NCBI RefSeq assembly: GCF_000317535.1
Contig: NC_020050.1
Location: 367,822 to 431,821, forward strand
DNA: 64,000 nucleotides
Source: Cylindrospermum stagnale PCC 7417
GTDB taxonomy: Bacteria > Cyanobacteriota > Cyanobacteriia > Cyanobacteriales > Nostocaceae
Direction of reading: 5' to 3'
Part shown: positions 10,295-18,790 of the stretch, piece after piece
Layout of the letters: every line of letters begins with the position of its first letter
Position numbering within the stretch: position 1 is the first letter of the stretch
Translations under genes and position numbers: made by a program
The notes under the pieces: model-generated
Told to the model about the DNA's origin: nothing
The model's input: only the letters and a program-made list of their open reading frames with translations
Database searches by the model: none

Positions 10295-10346
10295 CCAAAA
10301 CGGGAAAATTGTACGCTAAGGCTGAAACCTTTATCCAACAATAATT

Positions 10347-13326
10347 TCACCGATACTTGTTTGACTTCACCCGCAAGGGGCGCAAGTTGTCAAAACTGGT
10401 TGCCTGCTTCAAATTCCAGACATAATCACCAGTCAGATTAATATGCTCCCAACCCAACGGCGACAAATGTTGCAAATATTCTTCAGGAATATCCACACCC
10501 TGTTGCCTCAAATAATCAACAGCTTTTTCTAAGTACACTGTATTCCACAAAACTATCGCAGCAATCACCAAATTCAATCCACTGGCCCGATAAAATTGGT
10601 CTTCATAAGAGCGATCGCGCACCTCACCCAGACGATTAAAAAACACCGCCCTTTTGAGAGTATGTTTCGCCTCACCCTTATTTAGTCCCGCCGTCGCTCG
10701 TCGTCGTAATTCAGGACTCTGCAACCATTCCAAAGTAAACAAAGTCCGCTCAATCCTCCCTAACTCCCGCAAAGCCAAAGCCAAACGATTCTGGCGAGGA
10801 TAAGAAGCCAATTTCCTCAACATCAAAGAAGCCGTGACCGTCCCCGTGCGAATCGAACTAGCAAGCCGGAGAATCTCATCCCAAGACTCCTCAATCAATT
10901 TCACATTAATCTTGCCACCTAACAGAGGTGACAAAACCTCTTCAGAAGAAGTAGGCTCAAAAGTATACAGTTTCTTATCAGGTAAATCGCGCATTCGCGG
11001 GGCAAATCTAAACCCCAACAGATGGCACATAGCAAACACCTGCTCAGTATAGCCGCTTGTATCCGTATAATGCTCCTGAAGGGAGCAAATCACTCTCGTG
11101 ATACAGCAAACCATCTAAAACATAAGTAGCATCCCTGACCGTTGCATTAATCACCTTGACATGAAAAGGCACATATTGGTCAGAAATATGCGTGTAAAAA
11201 ATCACGCTTCTATCCTTACCATACTTGGCATTGATTTCCTCATTAAAACTGCGATGTCCACCAGCTTTAAATCGCTGACCATCAGATGAAGAAGTTGTCC
11301 CATCACCCCAATAAGCAGCAAAAGGAACTTGTGTCTGGAAATTTACGACCTCTGCTAAAGCCTTAGAATAAGTCTCATCCCGAATATACCAATCTGCTAC
11401 CCAAGCTAAACGCTCAAAAGACATTCCTTGAGTAGCATCTGCCATTCGCGTTAAACCCAGATTAATTCCATCAGCCAGTAGCGCACTCAACAAAACAACC
11501 TTATCTTCTACTTCTGTTCCTAAATGTAAATGTGTAAAATGCTTAGTAAAATGAGTCCAAGAATCAACTTCCACCAACAAATCAGTCAGCTTTATTCTCG
11601 GTAATAAACTAGAGACTTTCCTACTGAACGCATCAACTTCAGTCGGCACAGCATTGGTGAGAGGAGTAATAATTAACCGTTCATCTTCTATTCTGACATC
11701 AACCAATTTGTCCTCTGCCATCAAAGAAGAAACAATCGCTAATTGTTCCGCCAATTCCAGTGAGCGTTGTTCAATATAGGTAGTGAAATCTGTCGGCACT
11801 GCCACAGGTATTGTGTGAGAAGAACGCATTGACTGCCATGAAGTATCCGTTAACAGATAATCTTCAAAATCTTGGAACTGCTTCGAGCCTGCTACCCAAA
11901 TATCCCCAGAACGTAAACCACTGCGTAACTCAGCCAAAGCACACATCTCATAGTAGTGACGGTCAATGGTATCACCTTTAAATACGTGTTTTGACCAACG
12001 CGGTTTAACAAAACTGGTTGGAGCCGATTCCGGTATATTTCTTCGTCCAGAAATATTTAATTCTTTAATCACTGACAAAGCTTCGATAACTGGTAAACTA
12101 GCAGTTGTCGCTTTAAATTCAAACGTCTCCAACAACCTCGGTGTATATCTTCGCAACTGTGAATAACGGTGATCTAGCAGTTCAAGATAATCAAAATCTG
12201 CGGGTCTAGCTAACTTTTCAGCTTCAGCAACACTAGTGATAAACTTTTCCCAATCTAATACTGATTCAATCGCTTGATAGGCATCAATTAACTCATCTCT
12301 AGCGGCAATTATCGCCTTTCCCACCTGAGCATACAGTCGCACTTTCTCATTAATCGCTTTGCCATCACGTTGAAACTTATCACCATGCTGATGCTCACTT
12401 TTGTTAAACAATTTACCCATCATTTTATCGTGCATTTCTATGGCATAATCAACCAATGACGCACTCCATTCAATCAGAAAAGCCACTAAAATGGCATAGC
12501 GTCTCAATTCATCTAACCTAGATAGGTGAGCGGGTGTAGACTTCGCACCAGTTTTGGTAAATTGCAACAGCCGATTTTGGTGTACTCGTTTTAAACATCC
12601 AGTTGAGAGATGGAGATGACGAATAAACTCTAGTCGTTCTACAACTTTTAAAAAGTTTCTAGGATTAGCAAGACCAGGTGGTTGACGCAGCCAAATTAAA
12701 TCAGTCAGCTTTTTATCAGGCTCTACAACTAATAACTTATCTAGTGCGGTCTTTTGTAATGTTGTCAAATTTTTAGTCAACTCCAGACATACTAATTTTT
12801 GAGCGCGATGTCTGACTTCCCAGGCTAAACGTTCTACCGTAGAAATAGCTGGAATAATAATTTGGCGCAAGCGCATTTCATCAATTAACGCCCCCACAAG
12901 CGCCATCCCTTTATCTGAGGAGATGGCAAAAGGTAATAACCATTTCGAGAGTTGTTTGTATGTAGATGTATTAAAAGTCAGAAATCCAAAGTTATTTTGT
13001 ATTTCTGCCAAATGTTCACGTCGAGTTGTATCCCTTTGGGAATATTCGGTGATGATTGTCGGGTCAAGTTTTAATTGGGATACAATATAAAAAAGTACGG
13101 ATTCCGGGACTATTTCTCCTAAAACCCAAACCCGACCCGGAAAGCGCAGGTAACACAACTGTACGGCGAAACCAAGCCGATTGTGTGGTCTACGGCGCTC
13201 TTTTATAACCTTGAGTTCGTCATTGCTAAAAGTATAGTAGCGAGCTATATCTCTGGCAGTTATAGAATTGGGAATTTCAGTAAATTGTAGCCGTTGTGCT
13301 GGAGATAAAAGTTCACGAGTTGCCAA
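10347..13326 (-). pseudogene. tnpA: Tn3-family transposase TnpA, frameshifted
   Basis: The 5' part (13326 to 11044, starting MATRELLSPAQRLQFTEIP) contains the first catalytic Asp block YWGDGTTSSSDGQRF. The 3' part (to 10347) contains [14 protein letters not shown] with the second Asp and [18 protein letters not shown] with the likely catalytic Glu. The frames separate around 11081-11090, where [15 protein letters not shown] should read like [14 protein letters not shown]. Removing one base from the CTCCC stretch joins them into about 990 residues, the normal Tn3 TnpA size. As read, the transposase is inactive unless slippage rescues it. The gene ends beside the left inner repeat, as in other Tn3 elements. 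Confidence 0.92.
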
Positions 13327-13360
13327 TTAGATACCTATAGATTTGGTTTTAAGAAGTAGT

Positions 13361-13816
13361 TTAATTTTGTTTGTAAGAAGCGCCACAGTAAGGGCAAAAT
13401 TTGAATTTCAGCGACATAATTGGTTCATTGCAACTAACACATCGATTCCGTAAGGCTGTACCACAAGCAAAGCAATATTTCGACCGTAAATCAGTCCACA
13501 TTTGGTCAGGGGTAGTCCCTGGAGTCCAACATTTAGGGCAAAACTTTAATGTAGTTATTATCTCTAGGGGGACTTTCTTCGCCGCTGCATCCAGGTAATC
13601 CGTTGGTATCCCCAATGCAGAGGCTAAACCGCTTTTAGCTTTTTGATTGAGCCTATTCGTTTGCCCACCTTCTATTTTGCGGATGGTCTGGATGTGTATT
13701 TGTGCTTTTAAACTCAACTCTTTTTGGGTTAAGTTCTGCTTGACTCGCAACCTGTGGACGTAATCAGCTAGGGCTTCATCCCCAAAAGGAAGTGCATCTT
13801 GTTCTGCTACCACCAT
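13361..13816 (-). CDS. XRE-family regulator with C-terminal double zinc ribbon
   Basis: 151 residues. Residues about 17-70 form an XRE helix-turn-helix (YVHRLRVKQNLTQKELSLKA, then IRKIEGGQ). The C-terminus has two zinc-ribbon-like modules: C93-x2-C96 with C115-x2-C118, and C126-x2-C129 with C141-x2-C144. It lies inside the Tn3 transposon, 34 bp upstream of tnpA on the same strand and divergent from the recombinase gene. It is therefore a likely regulator of tnpA, the recombinase, or both. The zinc ribbons could aid DNA or protein contact (inference). Confidence 0.8.
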   Translation of the reverse strand: MVVAEQDALPFGDEALADYVHRLRVKQNLTQKELSLKAQIHIQTIRKIEGGQTNRLNQKAKSGLASALGIPTDYLDAAAKKVPLEIITTLKFCPKCWTPGTTPDQMWTDLRSKYCFACGTALRNRCVSCNEPIMSLKFKFCPYCGASYKQN

Positions 13817-13863
13817 GAAAATATATCTAAAAATGTATTTATTAATGATAATTTAACATCTAC

Positions 13864-13889
13864 ACTTTTAGGACATAAATGCCAAAAGT
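13864..13889. promoter_or_regulatory. candidate recombinase core site between divergent genes
   Basis: In the 83-bp gap between the regulator and recombinase starts, ACTTTTAGG faces CCAAAAGT across a 9-bp spacer. TnpI-type recombinases act on inverted motifs of this layout beside their own gene. The gap must also hold the divergent promoters. Confidence 0.45.
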
Positions 13890-13899
13890 CTGATAAAAA

Positions 13900-14796
13900 G
13901 TGATGATTACTTTAGCGTCTTTAGCCACAGCGTTTTTAGAACGACCGGGATTAGCTAAGAGTACTCTGCGTTCATATCAGTCTACCTTAATCCCGTTGCT
14001 CTCCGAGTACGGCCGATGGTCAGTAGAAATCATCAATAGGCAAGTTTTGCAGGAATATCTCAATCGTTTAACTGATGTTTCTTATACTACCCACCATCGT
14101 CATCAAGCTGTGATTACGGCTTTGTTTAATTTTGCTGTGGATATGGGATATCTCAAATCTAATCCGGTTGCCGGACTGACAAGACGCAAGCCCAGTCGAG
14201 AGCAAGGAGAACACGCTACAGCGGAGGCTGTGCGCTATCTTACGTCCAACCAATTAAGTATTCTGTATCATGTCATCAAAAAAGATGCGCGGTTGTCTGC
14301 ATTGGTGCGTTTGTTACATAGTAGCGGTGCTAGGATTGCTGAGGTGCTGGCTCTAAATTTAGAGCAAATAGATTTCAAAGCCAGGAAATTCCAGGTTGTT
14401 GGCAAGGGTAACAAGCAACGGTGGTGTTTTTACAGTGAAGTGACGCAAATCAGTCTAAATCACTACTTTAAATATTACAGACATCCAACCCATCCAGCCC
14501 TGTTTACTGCTCAACAGCCAAAAAATTTGGTTGTCTCCCGTCTTTCTTACCGCATGGCGCATAAATCCTGGACAAGTTTGATTGGGAATACGACCGAACT
14601 CCAGGGGGTTCGACTTCATGATTTACGGCACACTTTTGCTACAGAGCGGGTGGGACTGATGGGAATTGAAGAACTTAGGGCATTGATGGGACATGAGAGC
14701 ATTCAGACAACGTTACGGTATCAAAAAGTAACGCCACAACGGGCACAGATTATAGCACATAAGGCGTTTAATAGTCTGCCAAGTTTTTCCGAATAA
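13900..14796 (+). CDS. tnpI: TnpI-like tyrosine recombinase (cointegrate resolvase)
   Basis: 298 residues. The N-terminal SAM-like domain (LAKSTLRSYQSTLIPLLSEY) is followed by a catalytic domain with the full tyrosine recombinase set: R145 (SSGARIAEVL), K172 (VGKGNKQR), H240 and R243 (HDLRHTF), H265 (LMGHESIQTT) and Y274 (LRYQK). In Tn4430-like members of the Tn3 family such an enzyme resolves the cointegrate in place of a serine resolvase. Its divergent position beside tnpA's regulator and within the inverted repeats supports this. It looks intact although tnpA is not. Intron copy 2 lies downstream on the same strand. Confidence 0.88.
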   Translation: MMITLASLATAFLERPGLAKSTLRSYQSTLIPLLSEYGRWSVEIINRQVLQEYLNRLTDVSYTTHHRHQAVITALFNFAVDMGYLKSNPVAGLTRRKPSREQGEHATAEAVRYLTSNQLSILYHVIKKDARLSALVRLLHSSGARIAEVLALNLEQIDFKARKFQVVGKGNKQRWCFYSEVTQISLNHYFKYYRHPTHPALFTAQQPKNLVVSRLSYRMAHKSWTSLIGNTTELQGVRLHDLRHTFATERVGLMGIEELRALMGHESIQTTLRYQKVTPQRAQIIAHKAFNSLPSFSE

Positions 14797-14996
14797 TTTT
14801 GGTAATTAACTAAAATTTTACAGTCATAATCAATACTCCTGACTGGGATTAAATTCATGGGACAGAGAATACACACTACTCTGCACCAACAAAGTGAGGG
14901 TAAGCAGCAACTAAGCGGGGGGCTTTAGGAAAAGCAGTGGCTAAAAAGCTTGCTGGACAAAGCTTTCAGCCTTAGCGTACGATTTTCCCGTTTTGG

Positions 14997-17388
14997 GTGC
15001 GACACGATGGCGCACGAAGGGCTGGAAGTCCCTATATACAAAGCTTCCAGAAGATGAGTGAGGAACCGATTCCTCCAGTCTAGTGTCCAAGGCTGTTCCT
15101 AATTCCCCCATGCAGTACTGGTAACGGCATTGTGTGAAGCGGGGAATAAAGCCCAAGGAAGCATTTAGCCTAAAAATGTAACCGGACAAAGGAAAGATTG
15201 GATGGGTGAATGTAAATGAATCCTTGTTAAGGCATCGTTAGAAAAGGTCATCGAAAAGGCTGACACGGTGATACGAGTGAATGTACTGAATGCCCCGAAA
15301 TCATCCAGTCAAGGTTCAACTCCCCAATTTAGCTGAACTGGGACACCAACCACTCCGGTGTAGAGAGGACACCCTACCCAATTACATCTCATCCGTGCGT
15401 AACGTAGTAACCCCAATGAAGTCTGGGATTTACCCAGTAAGCAACCCGTAAGGGAAGCCGAATTCTTCAGTGGGTCAAGGATGCTTCCAAAAGCGAATGC
15501 CACCAGCCGAAAGGCAAGGGAAATCCATAACCCGGTGGATAAGGCAGATGTCCAACCTGAAAGGGTGCTGACGGGAAGCAGGTGAGTCAACCAATATCCG
15601 TTGTAATGATTTCAAACCGAGGTGTAAGTTAGATGCAGGCAACTGTAAACCGAACCAAGGGACAGACTGATTGGAATTGTGTTAATTGGCACAAAGCCAA
15701 TCGGATTGTTCGGAATTTGAGACAGCGAATCTTTAGGGCAAAAACTGAGGGCAACCTGAAAAAGGTACGCTCTCTCCAGAAATTGATGCTACGCAGCTAT
15801 TCTAATCGCCTAGTCAGCGTTAGAAAAGTGACGCAGTACAACAGAGGTCGATATACACCAGGGATAGATAAAGTAGTAGTGAAAACTACTGCTGCCAGGG
15901 GTCAGTTAGTAAATAAATTAACTGATTATTCCCCTTGGAAATCATCACCAGCACGACGAATTTACATCCCAAAAGCTAATGGGAAGAAACGACCTTTAGG
16001 AATCCCAGTAATACAAGACCGTGCCATCCAGGCAATGGTTAAAAATGCCTTGGAACCCGAATGGGAAGCAACTTTTGAAAGGTCAAGTTACGGTTTCCGA
16101 CCAGGACGTAGCCCCCATGATGCTATTGAAAGTATCTACAACCTAGCTCGTCCGAATAAACGGAAGAAATGGGTAGTAGATGCAGACATTCAAGGATGTT
16201 TTGACAACATTTCTCATAATTTTCTGTTAGAGCTTTTAACAGGCTTTCCAGCCCGTGAATTAATTAAACAATGGCTACTAGCAGGATATATGGAAGCGGG
16301 TTCATGGCATCCAACAGATGCTGGTACACCACAAGGGTCTGTTGTCAGTCCGTTGTTAGCAAATATAGCTTTGCACGGTATGGAATCTGCTCTGGGAGTT
16401 AAATATAACAAGGATGGAGAACTCCGTGCAGCAAGAGCCTTGGTGAGATACGCCGATGATTTTGTGGTGTTCTGTGAAACACAAGAAGATACAAAAAATG
16501 TTATTCAAATCCTTAATTATTGGATGCAAGTCAGGGGGCTTACCCTCTCCCTGGAGAAAACCAAAATATCGCATCTCACAGAAGGGTTTGACTTTTTGGG
16601 TTTCAATATCAGGCACTATAAAGACCAAACCACTAAAACTGGATGGAAGCTGTTAATTAAACCTAGTAAAAAGTCTGTGTTAAATATTCGGAGTGAACTG
16701 CGTTCCGAATGGCTTAACTGTAAAGGTCAGCCAGTAGATGCAGTCATTAAAAAGCTCAATCCGATTATTCGGGGGCAAGCAAATTACTTCCGAATTGCTG
16801 TATCCTCAAAAATTTTCAATTCTCTTGACCACTGGTTATATGAGAAGCAGAAAATGTATGCCAAACGCACTCATCGGAATAAATCTGATAGCTGGCGTAA
16901 GGCTAAATACTGGGGAAATCTAAATCTTGATAGACCATTTGACCGATGGGTTTTTGGTAATAAACAAACCGGAGCCTATATGTTAAAATTTGCCTGGTTC
17001 AAGATTGAAAGGCACATTCTTATTAAAGGTAAATCATCACCCGATGACCCAAAATTAAGGGACTATTGGATTAAACGGCAAGAAGCTAAAACTAAATCCG
17101 AATTAATCAAAAGTAGGCAGAAGATAGCCCAAAGGCAACAATATGTCTGTCCTGTATGCGGGGAATCTTTATTAAATGATGAGGAGTTACATCTTCATCA
17201 TAAAAAGCCAAAATCTCAGGGTGGTGGTGACAATTACGGCAACCTACAACTCGTACATCTGTACTGCCATCAGCAAATACATTCTGGAACAATTTGTAGT
17301 TTATGACTTGCTTGAGCCGGATGCGTTGCAAGGCGCAAGTCCGGTTCTGAGGGGGCGGGATTATAGCGATATAGTCCTGCTACCCGAC
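14997..17388 (+). mobile_element. group II intron copy 2 (2392 bp, plus strand)
   Basis: Begins GTGCGACACG at 14997. Domain V (GAGCCGGATGCGTTGC... to CCGGTTCTGA) is at 17314-17350, domain VI at 17351-17388, and it ends CCCGAC. The 5' exon ends TTTTGG, and a complementary CCAAAA at 15487-15492 is a possible EBS1, though it lies rather far from the 5' end. It is inserted at exactly the same base of the repeat as copy 1, in the same orientation relative to the repeat, which is what sequence-specific retrohoming would give. Confidence 0.9.
15633..17306 (+). CDS. ltrA: group II intron reverse transcriptase/maturase with HNH endonuclease (copy 2)
   Basis: Identical at the protein level to the copy-1 enzyme (557 residues: RT with YADD, maturase X region, C-terminal HNH). 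Two intact identical maturases argue that both introns arrived recently or have been homogenised by gene conversion. By contrast, the host transposase between them has already taken a frameshift. The recombinase gene upstream on the same strand could supply transcription. Maturase protein from either copy could act on both introns. Confidence 0.95.
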   Translation: MQATVNRTKGQTDWNCVNWHKANRIVRNLRQRIFRAKTEGNLKKVRSLQKLMLRSYSNRLVSVRKVTQYNRGRYTPGIDKVVVKTTAARGQLVNKLTDYSPWKSSPARRIYIPKANGKKRPLGIPVIQDRAIQAMVKNALEPEWEATFERSSYGFRPGRSPHDAIESIYNLARPNKRKKWVVDADIQGCFDNISHNFLLELLTGFPARELIKQWLLAGYMEAGSWHPTDAGTPQGSVVSPLLANIALHGMESALGVKYNKDGELRAARALVRYADDFVVFCETQEDTKNVIQILNYWMQVRGLTLSLEKTKISHLTEGFDFLGFNIRHYKDQTTKTGWKLLIKPSKKSVLNIRSELRSEWLNCKGQPVDAVIKKLNPIIRGQANYFRIAVSSKIFNSLDHWLYEKQKMYAKRTHRNKSDSWRKAKYWGNLNLDRPFDRWVFGNKQTGAYMLKFAWFKIERHILIKGKSSPDDPKLRDYWIKRQEAKTKSELIKSRQKIAQRQQYVCPVCGESLLNDEELHLHHKKPKSQGGGDNYGNLQLVHLYCHQQIHSGTICSL

Positions 17389-17400
17389 CACGGTGACGCC

Positions 17401-17874
17401 TATTATAATACACATTATAAAGAGATTGAAAGCACAGCAATGTAAGGATTATATCTATACAACCTCCAATTGAATAAGTATTACTCAGAACTCCTGCACC
17501 TAAAGGCTTGGAGGCTCTGATGAAATTCCGCAAGAAACTAGGATCAAAATTGCTTTTAACTTAGAACTGGCAATAGTTTGACTTCGATTAACCACTCATC
17601 CTTGTCAAAAAAATTAGCTTTGAGCTACTTGATCTTATTTATATTAATCTATATGCCTTAACTGACAGGGATTTCAGGCACTTTTATGCCAGAAAAGTTC
17701 AACGTCCCATTTAGAAGATAAATTTTTTTTCTCGGTAGCAAAAACTTCTTCACTATTTAAATATACCTTAGTATCGAATTTATTTATATTTTTATATCTT
17801 CTTTTTATACCTTTCGATAGGGATGCGATTGAAAGAGCTAGGTATAATAAATATATTATTCATGCTCTTTTTGT
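17401..17874. other. non-coding stretch right of the transposon
   Basis: About 470 bp, A+T-rich, without a convincing ORF. It does not contain the missing 3' part of the aldo/keto reductase interrupted at 7890, so the right flank is not the original partner of the left one. Confidence 0.6.
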
Positions 17875-18309
17875 TCATGCTGTTTTTGCTGCTAAGAAGT
17901 TCGCACTTCTAGATATTACATCTAAAATATCTGCTGGCTCGAGCAGAGTAATTTGTGCTAAGACTTCCTCTTTAATCTCCTCAACAGGACGATTTTTTAA
18001 CTTTCTGGCATGATTTAATGGGCTATTTTCCCAACCTTGACGGTAGGTAGATAAAGATATATGGCCATCCAAGTACTGTTGCAGCGATTCACTATCACCC
18101 CCACTCAGTTTTGCCAGACGCAAGAAATTTTTAGAGTCAGCTTCAGGAATGACTTTCGCTTTTAACCATCTGTATACAGTTGTAGAATCTACACCAATTT
18201 TTTCAGCTAACCTTTTTTGAGTCCAGCCTTCTTGTAATAACTGTTCAATTAACTGAGCTAATCGTTTTTGGCGTTCCTGCATAGTAGAAAACCTGGTTCT
18301 ACCAGTCAT
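17875..18309 (-). CDS. helix-turn-helix (XRE-like) DNA-binding protein
   Basis: 144 residues from ATG 18309 (MTGRTRFSTMQERQKRLAQL); an internal ATG at 18282 is also possible. Residues about 20-55 form a clear helix-turn-helix: LIEQLLQEGWTQKRLAEKI, then VDSTTVYRWLK. The remainder is helical (GGDSESLQQYLDGHISLSTY) and unrecognised. It diverges from the ParB-like gene across a gap of about 480 bp that contains a distant inverted repeat (CTAACCCCT near 18410, AGGGGTTAG near 18506). A plasmid regulator is likely, but its target cannot be told from this sequence. Confidence 0.75.
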   Translation of the reverse strand: MTGRTRFSTMQERQKRLAQLIEQLLQEGWTQKRLAEKIGVDSTTVYRWLKAKVIPEADSKNFLRLAKLSGGDSESLQQYLDGHISLSTYRQGWENSPLNHARKLKNRPVEEIKEEVLAQITLLEPADILDVISRSANFLAAKTA

Positions 18310-18790
18310 AAAAGTTACTTTTAGTTTTTGGTGGTAAGTAAAAAAAATTACTTTTTATGGCACTTTATACTTATCTAATAACGTTGGCGAATTCAAATGA
18401 TTGATATCTAACCCCTGATGTCGGTTTACAGTAACCGCTGCATAAGACTTTTAGACTTTTGTGGCACATCAGCCAACAGTGTCCTTATCTCGGCATAGGG
18501 GTTAGCTCGGCTCAAAGTGGATTGGCCTTGCTTATTTATTTTATTTACTAATTTAAAACGAAACCTCTCTTATTTACAAGAGTTTGAGGAATTTAATCAA
18601 AAAACGTGCTTACCACAAGCCAATAAAAAATTTTGGATCACATCGGAATCAAATCGTTAAGAAATTATAAGTAACTATGCAGCTTACATTGCATTGTGCA
18701 AGCATTATTATTGCAGGGTGCAAAGTTACAAAATGTACTTTAGAAAGCATCCGTCAACAAACAAGGTGTCATCACTCCCAGAGCAAAGTT

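Larger units (their letters stand above)
7891..10320 (+). repeat. left 38-bp terminal inverted repeat, split by the intron
   Basis: The outer 12 bp (GGCGTCACCGTG) are at 7891-7902. The inner 26 bp, starting CCAAAACGGGAAAATTG, are at 10295-10320. Intron copy 1 occupies everything between. The halves sum to exactly 38 bp, the usual Tn3-family repeat length. Confidence 0.88.
7891..17400. mobile_element. Tn3-family transposon carrying a group II intron in each terminal inverted repeat
   Basis: Removing the two 2392-bp introns leaves a transposon of about 4.7 kb with 38-bp inverted repeats: outer part GGCGTCACCGTG, inner part ending GTACGCTAAG, the conserved inner motif of Tn3-family ends. The left and right repeats differ at one base. 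Inside are tnpA (minus, ending 27 bp from the left inner repeat), an XRE/zinc-ribbon regulator and a TnpI-like recombinase. The usual 5-bp target duplication is absent: TACAA precedes the left end and TATTA follows the right end. With the missing reductase 3' end, this points to a deletion or rearrangement at one flank. Confidence 0.9.
14971..17400 (-). repeat. right 38-bp terminal inverted repeat, split by the intron
   Basis: The inner 26 bp (CTTAGCGTACGATTTTCCCG onward) are at 14971-14996 and the outer 12 bp (CACGGTGACGCC) at 17389-17400, with intron copy 2 between. One base differs from the left repeat (GTACGATT here; the left repeat read the same way has GTACAATT). Confidence 0.88.

Noticed and set aside
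17270..17533. Minus-strand open frame across the right transposon end
   Set aside because: It spans the intron-transposon-flank junction in another frame; no conserved protein crosses such a boundary.
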